This document shows positions 8,310 through 16,889 of a stretch of 61,360 nucleotides of DNA, piece by piece; within the stretch, counting starts at the first letter, position 1, and every line of letters starts with the position of its first letter. The DNA is from CAZOEL01 sp964578835. Its GTDB lineage: Bacteria > Desulfobacterota > Syntrophobacteria > Syntrophobacterales > Syntrophobacteraceae. The stretch covers positions 1 through 61,360 of the forward strand of contig CAZOEL010000039.1 of the NCBI GenBank assembly GCA_964578835.1, in the 5' to 3' direction. Made by a program: the position numbers and the translations under genes. Below the pieces are notes generated by a model. It ran no database searches. It worked only from the letters and a program-made list of their open reading frames with translations, and had not been told where the DNA came from.

Positions 8310-9662
8310 TCAGCTTATCATCATCAGCTTTTCAGGGTCTTCCAAGGCGCTTTTGATCATATTGAGGAAACGCGCGGCGTCCGCCCCGTCCACCACTCGG
8401 TGATCGAAGCCGATGATGAGCGGCATCATGAGCCGAGGCGCGATCTTGTAGTTATTGAGATCGCCTTTGACGACCGGCTGAAGCCTCGCCTGCGCCATGC
8501 CCAAAATGGCGACTTGAGGATAGTTGACAATGGGCGCGAAACCGGTTCCGCCCAGCGCCCCGATATTGGTGATGGTGAAGGCGCCGCCCGCCATCTCATC
8601 CCGATCGACTTTGCCTTCGCGCGTCCTCCCGGCCAAATCGTTGAGCTCCACAGCAAGCTCCGTGATGCTCTTCCGGTCGACATTCCGGATGACGGGCACT
8701 AACAGTCCACGCTCCGTATCGACAGCCACCGCAATGTGGTAGTAGCGCTTCAGGATGATTTCTTTGCTCTCCATGTCCAGACTGGAGTTGAAAAGGGGGA
8801 AGGCTTTCAGCGCGGCGACCGCGGCCTTGAGCACAAAAACGGTAAGACTCAAGGCTCCACCCTGGGCCTCGACATCTGCTTTGTGCTTTTTGCGGAATGC
8901 TTCCATGTCCGTGATATCAACGACATCCTGATGCGTGACGTGAGGAATTTGCGACCAGGCGAGAGCCATGTGCTTTGCCGTGGCTTTGCGAACCGAGCGA
9001 AGCGGAACCCGCTCAATCTCGCCCCATCTTGAAAAATCCATGAGAGGAGGGGCCGCGGGAGCAGCCGCGGGTTTTGGAACCTCCTCTTTCGGAGGCTTCG
9101 GAGGAGCTTCGGGCTGTTTCTGGCCTTTTTCTGCGAACATCTGCACGTCTTCAGGAGTGACTCTCCCACCGGGGCCGGTCGGCGGCACCTGCTTTATGTC
9201 CACTCCAAGCTCGCGGGCAAGTCGTCTCGTAGAAGGCGCCGCAGCAACGGGCAGGTCATGATCGCGAGGAGCTTCCTCGGGCTTTTCGCCTTTCTTGGGC
9301 TCTTCTACAGGCTTTTTCTCCTCGGGCTTCCTTTCTTCGGCCGGCTTCGGCTTCTCGGGCTGTGCCTTCTCGGGAGCCTTTTCCTTGGCAGCCGGCTTCA
9401 CTTCCTTGGAGTCGGCGCTTTCCCCTTCTTCGAGGAAAACCATGAGCACATCTCCGACCTTTACGACATCACCCTGCTTTACCCTTATTTCCTTTACAAC
9501 CCCGGTAACGGGAGACGGCGCTTCCGTTGTCGCCTTATCGGTCTCGATCAGCAGTACCGGCTGGCCGTCTTCCACCCGGTCTCCAACCGACACGAGCACA
9601 TCGACGATCTCACCTTCGTGAATCCCTTCGCCAAGATCCGGGAGCCTGTATTCCTTGGGCAT
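8310..9662 (-). CDS. Dihydrolipoyl acyltransferase (E2), branched-chain 2-oxoacid dehydrogenase type
   Basis: E2 forms the core of the complex and transfers the acyl group from lipoate to CoA. The 450-residue protein has one N-terminal lipoyl domain (about 1-78, lipoyl Lys in ETDKATTE at residue 43), an Ala/Pro/Lys/Glu linker (about 80-135), a peripheral subunit-binding domain (STRRLARELGVD...GGRVTPEDV, about 140-175), a second Ala/Pro linker and a C-terminal catalytic domain ending with the FDHRVVDGADAARF active-site motif (His and Asp). I take ATG 9662 (MPKEYRLPDLGEG) rather than the GTG two codons upstream because the GTG overlaps the AAGGAG ribosome binding site. It is 29 bases after E1 beta. 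The single lipoyl domain and domain order match BCKDH-type E2, but substrate choice lies in E1. Confidence 0.92.
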   Translation of the reverse strand: MPKEYRLPDLGEGIHEGEIVDVLVSVGDRVEDGQPVLLIETDKATTEAPSPVTGVVKEIRVKQGDVVKVGDVLMVFLEEGESADSKEVKPAAKEKAPEKAQPEKPKPAEERKPEEKKPVEEPKKGEKPEEAPRDHDLPVAAAPSTRRLARELGVDIKQVPPTGPGGRVTPEDVQMFAEKGQKQPEAPPKPPKEEVPKPAAAPAAPPLMDFSRWGEIERVPLRSVRKATAKHMALAWSQIPHVTHQDVVDITDMEAFRKKHKADVEAQGGALSLTVFVLKAAVAALKAFPLFNSSLDMESKEIILKRYYHIAVAVDTERGLLVPVIRNVDRKSITELAVELNDLAGRTREGKVDRDEMAGGAFTITNIGALGGTGFAPIVNYPQVAILGMAQARLQPVVKGDLNNYKIAPRLMMPLIIGFDHRVVDGADAARFLNMIKSALEDPEKLMMIS

Positions 9663-9691
9663 AACCACTCCTTATTGTTTCACTCTCATCA

Positions 9692-10672
9692 CTACTCGGC
9701 CAATGTTTCATGAACGGCGCGAAGGACCCGATGCGCATCGGGCAGGTATTCCTGTTCCCTTTGGTAGAGCGGAATGACGATATCGAAGCCCGTCACTCTC
9801 TTCACAGGCGCTTCGAGATAATAGAAAGACTTTTCGATGAGGCGGCTTATTATCTCGCCCCCCGGACCGAAGCTGCGATGCGCTTCGTGCACCACAACCA
9901 CTCTGCCCGTCTTCCTGGCCGATTTGGTAAAAAGCTCGTCATCGAGCGGCGATATGGACAAAAGGTCGATGACTTCCGCTTCGATTCCATCCTTCTCGTG
10001 AAGCTCTTCCGCCGCCTCGAGCGTCGGACGCATGGAGGCTCCGTAAGAGATGAGAGTTATGTCTTTTCCCTCTCTGACTATCTGGGATTTTCCAAGGGGA
10101 AGGGTTTCCTCCTCTTCGGGCACCTCTTCTCTGAAGGCGCGATAGAGGGCCTTGGGCTCGTAAAAAACGACCGGGTCCGGATCCCGTATGGCGCTCACCA
10201 AAAGAGCCCTCGCATTGCGAGGCCCTGAGGGGATGACCATTTTGAGCCCCGGCGTATGCGCCCAATAAACCTCGCGACTTTCGGAATGATGCTCCAGGGC
10301 CCTCACGCCGCCTCCGTAGGGGCAACGCATCACCATGGGAACATGATAGCGCCCGAGGCTGCGGCCGCGAAGCCTTGCGGCATGGGACTCCATCTGGTGA
10401 AAAGCGAGATAGCTGAATCCCGAAAATTGCATCTCACAAACCGGCCTCAGCCCATAAATAGCCATGCCGATTGAAAAACCGGCGATGCCGGATTCGGCCA
10501 AAGGGGTGTCGATAACCCTTTCAGGCCCGAATTTATGATAAAGTCCGTCGGTCACCCGAAAAACGCCGCCGTCCAGCCCCACGTCCTCGCCGAGCACGAT
10601 CACCCGGTCGTCTTTTTCCATCTCCTGTTGCAGCGCTAGGTTCAGCGCCTGGACCATCGTCATCTTAGCCAT
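9692..10672 (-). CDS. 2-oxoacid dehydrogenase E1 beta subunit
   Basis: This 326-residue subunit pairs with E1 alpha into a thiamine diphosphate heterotetramer that decarboxylates a 2-oxoacid. Characteristic residues: GEDVGLDGGVFRVTDGL near residue 28, the Glu of DTPLAESGIAGFSIGMA that activates the cofactor, MRCPYGGGVRALEHHSES with the catalytic-site His pair, and the C-terminal transketolase domain with VVVVHEAHRSFGPGGEI. Length and sequence fit the BkdA2/PdhB class. The start has GGAGAG 7 bases upstream. It lies 82 bases after E1 alpha in the same operon. Oxidised substrates could be branched-chain oxoacids, pyruvate or 2-oxoadipate; the adjacent lysine-type genes favour the last, as inference only. 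Confidence 0.92.
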   Translation of the reverse strand: MAKMTMVQALNLALQQEMEKDDRVIVLGEDVGLDGGVFRVTDGLYHKFGPERVIDTPLAESGIAGFSIGMAIYGLRPVCEMQFSGFSYLAFHQMESHAARLRGRSLGRYHVPMVMRCPYGGGVRALEHHSESREVYWAHTPGLKMVIPSGPRNARALLVSAIRDPDPVVFYEPKALYRAFREEVPEEEETLPLGKSQIVREGKDITLISYGASMRPTLEAAEELHEKDGIEAEVIDLLSISPLDDELFTKSARKTGRVVVVHEAHRSFGPGGEIISRLIEKSFYYLEAPVKRVTGFDIVIPLYQREQEYLPDAHRVLRAVHETLAE

Positions 10673-10754
10673 CGTTCATCTCTCCAATCCGGAGCTTCGA
10701 ATTCACAGACATTTATCTCTATTAGTCGCCCCAAATCCCGGCCCTGAGCTCGCC

Positions 10755-11879
10755 TCAATCCCGAACAACAGACTCTTTTCGGCTTTCTCCTCCCCGTTTC
10801 TCCTCGAGCTCTCGTTTGAGCTCTTCGCGCTGCGCAACAAGACCAGGCGGCAGTTTCTCATAGGCAAAATCGAACATGGCGAGAGGGTCGACAGGCTTGG
10901 AAGTCCTCTCGGCCCAGCCATCCTCAGCCGCCTTGATTTCAGCCTTGGTCTCTTCTTCAATGGCAGCAACATCGTCTTCGGAGAGCGCGCCCCTGTCCTT
11001 GAGGTACTTCTGGAAACGAACGATTGGATCCTTCTTCGCCCATTCCTCGACTTCTTCTTCCTTGCGATACTTTTTGGGATCATCCGCCGTCGTGTGGACA
11101 GAGAGACGGTAGGTGACGTTTTCTATCATGGTGGGTCCGCCACCGGAGCGGGCTCGTTCGACGGCTTCCTTCGCCGCGGCGTAACAGGCCAGTATATCGT
11201 TGCCATCCACCTGGACGCCGGGCATATCGTAGGCGAGAGCTTTTTGGGCGAGCGTTTTGGAGCGAGTCTGCTTGGAGCGCGGCACGGAGATGGCCCAGTG
11301 ATTGTTTTGACAGACGAATATCACGGGAAGCTGAAAGACGGAGGAGAAGTTCATGGCTTCATGAAAGTCCCCTTCAGAGGTCGCGCCATCTCCGAAGAAG
11401 GTCATGACCACTTGCTTCTCCTGCCGGTATTTGATTCCATAGGCAATCCCGGCGGCATGGAGCATCTGCGTTCCCACGGGAACCGCAACGGGAAGATTCC
11501 TTATATCTTCTGGGATATAACCGCCTTCGTTATATCCGCCATACATGAGGAGGACATTCTCCATGGTTTTGCCGCGCATGATTTCGGCGGCGGTCTCTCG
11601 AAAAGAGGGAACCAGCCAGTCCTCCTTGGTCAGAGCGGCAACGGTTCCGATTTGGGAAGCTTCCTGCCCTTTGAGTGGGGCAAAGGTGCCGATTCTTCCC
11701 TGACGCTGCATCGTGAGCATTCTCTCGTCAAACCTGCGGCCCAGAACCATCGCCCGGTAAAGCTTCTTGAGAAGATCATCGGGCATGTCCGGCTCCAAAT
11801 TCTTATCCACTTGACCATTTTCGTCTAAAATAGATAGATGCTTCACCCGGTAAGGGAGATCGATCTCTTTTGTGGGCAT
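10755..11879 (-). CDS. 2-oxoacid dehydrogenase E1 alpha subunit
   Basis: First gene of the four-gene complex operon; 374 residues. The thiamine diphosphate site is clear: GDGATSEGDFHEAMNFSSV followed by VCQNNHWAIS. PSFRETAAEIMRG, GQEASQIG and the RLSVHTTADDPKKYR phosphorylation-loop-like region match the branched-chain/acetoin E1 alpha class more than the pyruvate-specific PdhA of proteobacteria, which is a single-chain E1. I place the start at ATG 11879 (MPTKEIDLPYR) because AGGAAG stands 7-12 bases upstream; a longer reading upstream has no ribosome binding site and a basic, low-complexity N-terminus. The upstream gap to the divergent aminotransferase gene is 470 bases and should hold the operon promoter. 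Confidence 0.92.
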   Translation of the reverse strand: MPTKEIDLPYRVKHLSILDENGQVDKNLEPDMPDDLLKKLYRAMVLGRRFDERMLTMQRQGRIGTFAPLKGQEASQIGTVAALTKEDWLVPSFRETAAEIMRGKTMENVLLMYGGYNEGGYIPEDIRNLPVAVPVGTQMLHAAGIAYGIKYRQEKQVVMTFFGDGATSEGDFHEAMNFSSVFQLPVIFVCQNNHWAISVPRSKQTRSKTLAQKALAYDMPGVQVDGNDILACYAAAKEAVERARSGGGPTMIENVTYRLSVHTTADDPKKYRKEEEVEEWAKKDPIVRFQKYLKDRGALSEDDVAAIEEETKAEIKAAEDGWAERTSKPVDPLAMFDFAYEKLPPGLVAQREELKRELEEKRGGESRKESVVRD

Positions 11880-12349
11880 TTCTTCTTCCTTTGCTGCTCG
11901 ACGTCGGAATCCAACACCTACAGGAATTGGTCGGTTATTGCGTTTTCCACTGCTAAAGCTTCTCACGCCCTACATGACGCCCGCATGATGAGCTTTATGC
12001 CTCAAGCCTCAGATGTAACCGATTGACTACTTGCCCGGATATATTATTTCAGCATGAAGAAAGGGCTTCGGCAAGGCGTCTGCAATTAGTAATAACCGTC
12101 GTTGCAATAATACCGAATCAAGGTGTATTTGCATCGACGCTACCGAAGTTTTGAATACGGATAACAAACGGGTTTAATATAAGTATAAGGCTTTTTCTTG
12201 GCTAGCTTCGCGCCCCTTTTTTGACCTCAGTGCTTATATTTGGAACGTCTGTTACTGAAAATGCCGGATAGACATCCCATTTGGGACGAGAGACGGGAAA
12301 GCTTCCCTTATCGTTCCAACGCCAACCTTTACCCACGGACGGACCGCCT
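11880..12349. promoter_or_regulatory. Divergent promoter region between E1 alpha and the aminotransferase
   Basis: No gene is seen. It must hold both divergent promoters. For the rightward gene a candidate is TTGAAT at 12151-12156 with TAATAT at 12175-12180 (18-base spacing), about 170 bases before the ATG at 12350. I could not identify a good leftward promoter nor a -24/-12 sigma-54 site. A shared control region would fit joint regulation of both catabolic gene sets. Confidence 0.35.
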
Positions 12350-13678
12350 ATGAAATATCCAGACATTAAGACGCCTTTGCCCGGGGCTCGCTCCGAAGCC
12401 CTTATTGCCCAGGATTCCAAATACGTTTCGCCGTCCTACACGCGCATCTACCCGCTTGTGGTTGAAAAAGCGGAAGGCCTTTGGGTGAACGACCCCGACG
12501 GCAACACCTTTCTCGATTTTACGGCGGGCATAGCCGTTTGCTCTACCGGGCACTGTCATCCGAAAGTGGTTGACGCCATAATCAATCAGGCTCGGAAGCT
12601 TTTGCACATGTCCGGCACAGACTTTTATTACACCGCTCAGATAGAGCTCGCCGCAAGACTGGCGAAGCTCGTTCCCGGAAATCGAGAGAACAAAGTCTTT
12701 TTCAGCAACTCGGGCGCGGAAGCGATAGAGGCGGCTTTCAAGCTGGCCAGATGGCGCACCAAGCGTCAGGTAAACATCGCCTTTTTCGGCGCTTTTCATG
12801 GGAGAACCATGGGAGCGCTTTCGCTCACAGCAAGCAAGAGCATTCAGAGAAAGAATTATAGTCCCTTTCTCGCAGGCGTTGTGCACGTCCCCTACCCCAA
12901 CTGTTACCGATGCGAGCACGGGCAATGCCATCCGAAATGCTCCACCGATTGCCTCGACTGGATAGCAAACCAGATTTTCCGCTCATACATAGCTCCGGAA
13001 GAGGTCGCCGCGGTATTTGTCGAGCCCATCCAGGGGGAAGGAGGCTACATCGTTCCTCCGCCCAAGTTCCTGAAGGGGCTGGCTGAACTGACCCAGAAGC
13101 ACGGCATCCTGCTCGTAGCCGATGAAGTGCAATCCGGCATGGGGAGGACGGGCAAAATGTTCGCAGTCGAGCATTTCGGCGTTGAGCCGGACATAATAGC
13201 CATAGCCAAGGGCGTAGCATCCGGAATGCCTCTCGGAGCCATGATTGCCCGGACGGAAATCATGACCTGGGAGGCGGGCTCTCACGCGTCCACTTTCGGG
13301 GGCAACCCGGTTTCATGCGCCGCCGCCCTGGCGACCATCGACCTGCTGGAAAAAGAGCTCATGGAAAACGCCGCAGCCCGAGGCGCCCAGCTCATGAGCC
13401 GATTGCAAGAGATGCAGGAATCCATCGAGTGCATCGGGGACGTTAGAGGAATAGGCCTCATGGTGGGCGTTGAGCTCGTAAAGGACCGTGAAACCAAGGA
13501 GAGAGCAAAGGAATGGAGGGACGGCCTCATCCGGAAAGCCTTCGAAAAGGGACTGCTCCTCCTTGGCGCCGGAGAAAACACCATCCGCTTCTGCCCGGCC
13601 CTGACCATTTCAGCTGAGGAAGTCGAAACAGGGCTTTCTATTTTTGAAGAGGCTCTGAGAGAAACGGTGAAGGGCTAA
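12350..13678 (+). CDS. Class III (PLP) aminotransferase, candidate lysine 6-/omega-aminotransferase
   Basis: The 442-residue protein is a clear ornithine/4-aminobutyrate-type omega-aminotransferase. Visible are FSNSGAEAIEAAFKLAR (phosphate cup, about 118), FGAFHGRTMGALSLT, the EPIQGEGGY loop, DEVQSGMGRTGK with Asp258 for the pyridine nitrogen, IIAIAKGVASG with the Schiff-base Lys287, and STFGGNPVSCAAAL. An unusual insertion with five cysteines (Cys185, 188, 193, 197, 201: CYRCEHGQCHPKC onward) is present. Start ATG 12350 is preferred to a TTG 69 bases upstream. The gene directly downstream encodes an ALDH7-type aminoadipate-semialdehyde dehydrogenase, so the product is probably a terminal semialdehyde such as 2-aminoadipate 6-semialdehyde made from lysine; 4-aminobutyrate or N-acetylornithine are alternatives. 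Confidence 0.85.
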   Translation: MKYPDIKTPLPGARSEALIAQDSKYVSPSYTRIYPLVVEKAEGLWVNDPDGNTFLDFTAGIAVCSTGHCHPKVVDAIINQARKLLHMSGTDFYYTAQIELAARLAKLVPGNRENKVFFSNSGAEAIEAAFKLARWRTKRQVNIAFFGAFHGRTMGALSLTASKSIQRKNYSPFLAGVVHVPYPNCYRCEHGQCHPKCSTDCLDWIANQIFRSYIAPEEVAAVFVEPIQGEGGYIVPPPKFLKGLAELTQKHGILLVADEVQSGMGRTGKMFAVEHFGVEPDIIAIAKGVASGMPLGAMIARTEIMTWEAGSHASTFGGNPVSCAAALATIDLLEKELMENAAARGAQLMSRLQEMQESIECIGDVRGIGLMVGVELVKDRETKERAKEWRDGLIRKAFEKGLLLLGAGENTIRFCPALTISAEEVETGLSIFEEALRETVKG

Positions 13679-13738
13679 GGAGCGCAAACGTGCGGAGCAA
13701 TCCAATAATTTTGGCGAACGGCCTAAAAGGGGAATACA

Positions 13739-15271
13739 ATGGATGCAATATTCAAGAAGCTGGGTTTGTCGAATACTAACCCGGGAGCCGGCAGCGGCGC
13801 CGAGTGGCTTGATTGCGGAGGCGAGACGCTCGATTCCGTCTCCCCCATAGACGGGCGCCTTACGGCGTCTGTTCGGCAAGCCACCAGAGACGACTACGAG
13901 AAAATCGCTGCAAAAGCGCAGCAAGCCTTTCTTGAGTGGCGAGTCACGCCCGCCCCGAAACGAGGAGAAATCGTTCGCCGGATCGGCAACGCCCTTCGCG
14001 AGCGTAAAAAGGAACTGGGCAGGCTGGTTAGCGTGGAAGTCGGCAAGATTCTTCCCGAAGCGGAAGGCGAAGTCCAGGAGATGATCGACATGTGCGATTT
14101 CGCCGTGGGGCAGTCGCGCATGCTTTATGGACGCACCATGCACAGCGAAAGAGAAGGCCACAGGATGTACGAGCAATGGCACCCCTTAGGGCCGATCGGG
14201 GTTGTCACCGCTTTCAATTTTCCGGTTGCAGTATGGGCGTGGAACGCCATGATCGCGCTCATCGCCGGAGACACGGTGGTCTGGAAGCCTTCGAGCAAAG
14301 CCCCTCTTTGCGCTGTCGCAGTCATGAACATAGCTGGAAGTGTTCTTAAAGAAAACGGGCTTCCCGAAGGCATTCTCAATGTGGCGATCGGAAAAGGAAG
14401 CGAGGTGGGAGAGATGCTTGTCGCCGATCCTCGTATGCGGCTCATCTCCGCCACGGGAAGCGTAGCCATGGGACGTCGCGTGGGGCAGGCGGTCGCAGCC
14501 CGCTTCGGGAAGCCTCTGCTCGAGCTCGGAGGCAACAACGCGGTCATCGTGACCAGGAACGCCGATATAAAGCTCGCCACACGCGCCATTCTGTTCGGAG
14601 CCGTGGGCACAGCGGGTCAGCGCTGCACAACCATCCGAAGGCTCATAGCTCACAAGGACATCTACGAGGATCTCAAGGAAAGCTTGATCGACGCTTACAA
14701 GCAGGTCCCCATCGGAAATCCGCTGGAGGCGGGAACCCTCATGGGGCCGCTTATAGATCGCGAAGCTGTCAACAACATGCAGGCGGCTCTGCATACGGTC
14801 AAGAGCGAAGGCGGCAAAGTCCTCTACGGAGGAGAAGTCCTCTCGGGAGGCATGTTCGATGCGGGCACATACGTCAGGCCCTGCCTTTGCGAGGCGCAAA
14901 ACGATTATCCGACTGTAAAGCTCGAGACCTTCGCTCCCATTCTCTACCTGATACGCTATGAAACCATGGACGAAGCCATTCAATACCATAACGACGTTCC
15001 CCATGGGCTCACTTCAGCCATTTTCACCAACGATCTCAGAGAAGCCGAGCTCTTCGTCAGCCACACGGGCAGCGATTGCGGCATCGCCAACGTAAACATC
15101 AGCACCTCGGGGGCAGAGATCGGCGGAGCATTCGGAGGCGAAAAGGATTCGGGAGGAGGTAGAGAAGCCGGCTCCGATTCCTGGAAATTCTACATGAGAA
15201 GGCAAACCAACACCATCAACTGGTCCGAGCAGATGCCCCTCGCACAGGGGATTCGTTTTGGCGCGGGATGA
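13739..15271 (+). CDS. ALDH7-type aldehyde dehydrogenase (2-aminoadipate 6-semialdehyde dehydrogenase candidate)
   Basis: The 510-residue enzyme oxidises an aldehyde with NAD(P)+. Catalytic Glu262 is in LLELGGNNAV and nucleophile Cys296 in GTAGQRCTTIRR; GSDCGIANVNISTSGAEIGGAFGGEKDSGGGRE and the C-terminal INWSEQMPLAQGIRF are signatures of the ALDH7/antiquitin (AASADH, pipecolate pathway) family, not of betaine or succinate-semialdehyde dehydrogenases. The start follows AAAGGGGAATACA. It is 60 bases after the aminotransferase and very likely cotranscribed; the pair would convert lysine to 2-aminoadipate. The stop codon is followed by a terminator. ALDH7 members can act on several semialdehydes, so the exact substrate is inferred from context. 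Confidence 0.88.
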   Translation: MDAIFKKLGLSNTNPGAGSGAEWLDCGGETLDSVSPIDGRLTASVRQATRDDYEKIAAKAQQAFLEWRVTPAPKRGEIVRRIGNALRERKKELGRLVSVEVGKILPEAEGEVQEMIDMCDFAVGQSRMLYGRTMHSEREGHRMYEQWHPLGPIGVVTAFNFPVAVWAWNAMIALIAGDTVVWKPSSKAPLCAVAVMNIAGSVLKENGLPEGILNVAIGKGSEVGEMLVADPRMRLISATGSVAMGRRVGQAVAARFGKPLLELGGNNAVIVTRNADIKLATRAILFGAVGTAGQRCTTIRRLIAHKDIYEDLKESLIDAYKQVPIGNPLEAGTLMGPLIDREAVNNMQAALHTVKSEGGKVLYGGEVLSGGMFDAGTYVRPCLCEAQNDYPTVKLETFAPILYLIRYETMDEAIQYHNDVPHGLTSAIFTNDLREAELFVSHTGSDCGIANVNISTSGAEIGGAFGGEKDSGGGREAGSDSWKFYMRRQTNTINWSEQMPLAQGIRFGAG

Positions 15272-15298
15272 TGTCTTTCTTCCTCTCCCTGAGTGAGA

Positions 15299-15322
15299 GG
15301 GGACTTGTTTGTCCCCTTTTTT
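15299..15322 (+). terminator. Rho-independent terminator
   Basis: GGGGAC (15299-15304), loop TTGTTT, GTCCCC (15311-15316) and six T residues lie 28 bases after the ALDH7 stop, pointing rightwards, just before the convergent gcdH gene ends. Confidence 0.85.
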
Positions 15323-15334
15323 GGGCGGACCTGT

Positions 15335-16510
15335 CTAACGTCTCGAGAAGGCGTCCTCCCCGGTGATGTCCCGGCCAAGGGAGAGAGTGTGAATGTCTTG
15401 AGTGCCCTCGTAGGTGTTGACGGTCTCGAGGTTAAGCATGTGCCGAATGACATGATGGCCGAGGCTGATGCCGTTTGCGCCCAGAATATCGCGGGCGGCT
15501 CTTGCAATCTTCAAAGCCTCCGAAGCGTTGTTCATTTTCGCAAGCGAGATTTGAGTATGGTGCGCCCTGCCTTCGTCTTTCAGCTTTCCAAGGCGAGCGC
15601 AAAGGAGCTGCGCTTTGGTGATTTCGGTAAGCATTTTGACAAGCTTCGCCTGGACGAGCTGAAACGAGGCAAGCGGCGATTGGAACTGCGTCCGGCTTTT
15701 GGCGTAGCTCAGCGCGATTTCATAGCAGGCTATGGCTGCGCCCACAGCCCCCCAGGCGATGCCGTAGCGGGCTTCATTGAGGCACACGAGCGCGGCCTTC
15801 AAGCCTTTCGCTCCGGGCAGCGCATTCTCCAGCGGAATTCTCACATTGTCCAACACCAGGGCAGAAGTGACCGAAGCGCGCAGCGAAAACTTGCGCAAGA
15901 TTGGGTGAGCCGAAAAACCCGGCGTTCCTTTCTCAACGAGGAACCCTCGTATCCCCTCCTCCGTTCGAGCCCATATGACCGCCACGTCAGCTATATCACC
16001 GTTGGTAATCCACATTTTCCTGCCGTTGAGCACGTAATCGCCGCCGTTTAGAGCAGCCGTTGCGCTCATGCTCTGAGGGTCCGATCCCGCCAGAGGCTCT
16101 GTGAGTCCAAAGCAGCCGATCTTCTCCCCTCGCACCAAGGCCGGCAGCCACTTCTGCTTCTGATCTTCTGCACCAAAGGTTGCAATCGGAAACATCACCA
16201 GAGAATTCATAACGGAAACAAAAGAACGAAGCCCGCTGTCCCCTCGCTCCAGCTCCTGGCACGCCAGGCCGTAGGCCATATTGTTCACTCCTCGGCCCCC
16301 AAACTCCTTGAGCTTCATCCCGAGCAAGCCAAGATCGGCCATCTCTCGAACGAGCTCGAGCGGAAAAACCCCGCGGTCAAAGTAGTCGGCCGCTCCGGGC
16401 AGGTAGCGAGATTCGACCCACCGGCGCGTGGCGTCTCGGAATGCGCGCTCTTCATCGGTAAAAAGATCGTCGCACTGATAGTAATCGACTTCTCGACCCG
16501 TAGCGCTCAT
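15335..16510 (-). CDS. gcdH: Glutaryl-CoA dehydrogenase (acyl-CoA dehydrogenase family)
   Basis: This 391-residue flavoprotein closely follows the glutaryl-CoA dehydrogenase sequence: GLTEPLAGSDP (FAD binding), KMWITNGDIAD, KFSLRASVTSAL, LNEARYGIAWG, ARDILGANGIS and the catalytic-base motif NTYEGTQDIH (Glu368, preceded by Tyr). Arg95 in ERGDSGLRSF matches the arginine that binds the glutaryl carboxylate, and Glu88 is kept too, both favouring the decarboxylating form that yields crotonyl-CoA. ATG 16510 has GAGGAG six bases upstream. The gene is convergent with the ALDH7 gene. In anaerobes it serves lysine and benzoyl-CoA degradation and needs an electron-transfer flavoprotein, not seen in this window. 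General acyl-CoA dehydrogenase activity is the alternative but less likely. Confidence 0.92.
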   Translation of the reverse strand: MSATGREVDYYQCDDLFTDEERAFRDATRRWVESRYLPGAADYFDRGVFPLELVREMADLGLLGMKLKEFGGRGVNNMAYGLACQELERGDSGLRSFVSVMNSLVMFPIATFGAEDQKQKWLPALVRGEKIGCFGLTEPLAGSDPQSMSATAALNGGDYVLNGRKMWITNGDIADVAVIWARTEEGIRGFLVEKGTPGFSAHPILRKFSLRASVTSALVLDNVRIPLENALPGAKGLKAALVCLNEARYGIAWGAVGAAIACYEIALSYAKSRTQFQSPLASFQLVQAKLVKMLTEITKAQLLCARLGKLKDEGRAHHTQISLAKMNNASEALKIARAARDILGANGISLGHHVIRHMLNLETVNTYEGTQDIHTLSLGRDITGEDAFSRR

Positions 16511-16656
16511 CGGCAACTCCTCTCGTTCGCGTTGTTTGGTGCGCCTTCTCGGTTTTTGGCCTCTTTCGCTCAGCTTCGGCTTCTGTCTACAGAGAACTTA
16601 GGCATGGCGGCAGATTGCTTCAACAGCCGCACATCGAGAGAATCACCAAATCTTTT

Positions 16657-16780
16657 GTTGGCGCGCATAAGGGTTGGGGTGTCCCGTTCGCCCCGAGGCA
16701 TCGAAGGGCGAACATCCCCGATCATGCTTCGATACCTCAGCACGATCGGGTGGCGTATCCCAACCCTTATGCGCGCCAAC
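16657..16780. mobile_element. MITE G, intact, with 8-bp target duplication
   Basis: The 124-bp element has perfect 22-bp terminal inverted repeats starting GTTGGCGCGCATAAGGGTTG (16657-16678 and 16759-16780). Exactly AATCTTTT flanks both ends (16649-16656 and 16781-16788), an 8-bp target duplication. Internally there is a second palindromic set around ATCGAAG and GATCGGG. There is no coding capacity. A truncated copy lies at 61232-61320. Confidence 0.88.
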
Positions 16781-16889
16781 AATCTTTTCACTTGCTCAAG
16801 GATTCGGAAAAGTGGAAAACGTGATTAATTTCAGAAATGAATACGGCGCTGGCTATTTACCCTTCGAATATTCTCTGGAGAAAATAAGC

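Noticed and set aside
16674..16889. Extended N-terminus for the M42 peptidase
   Set aside because: The extra residues are translated from MITE G, and a good ribosome binding site lies just before ATG 16890.
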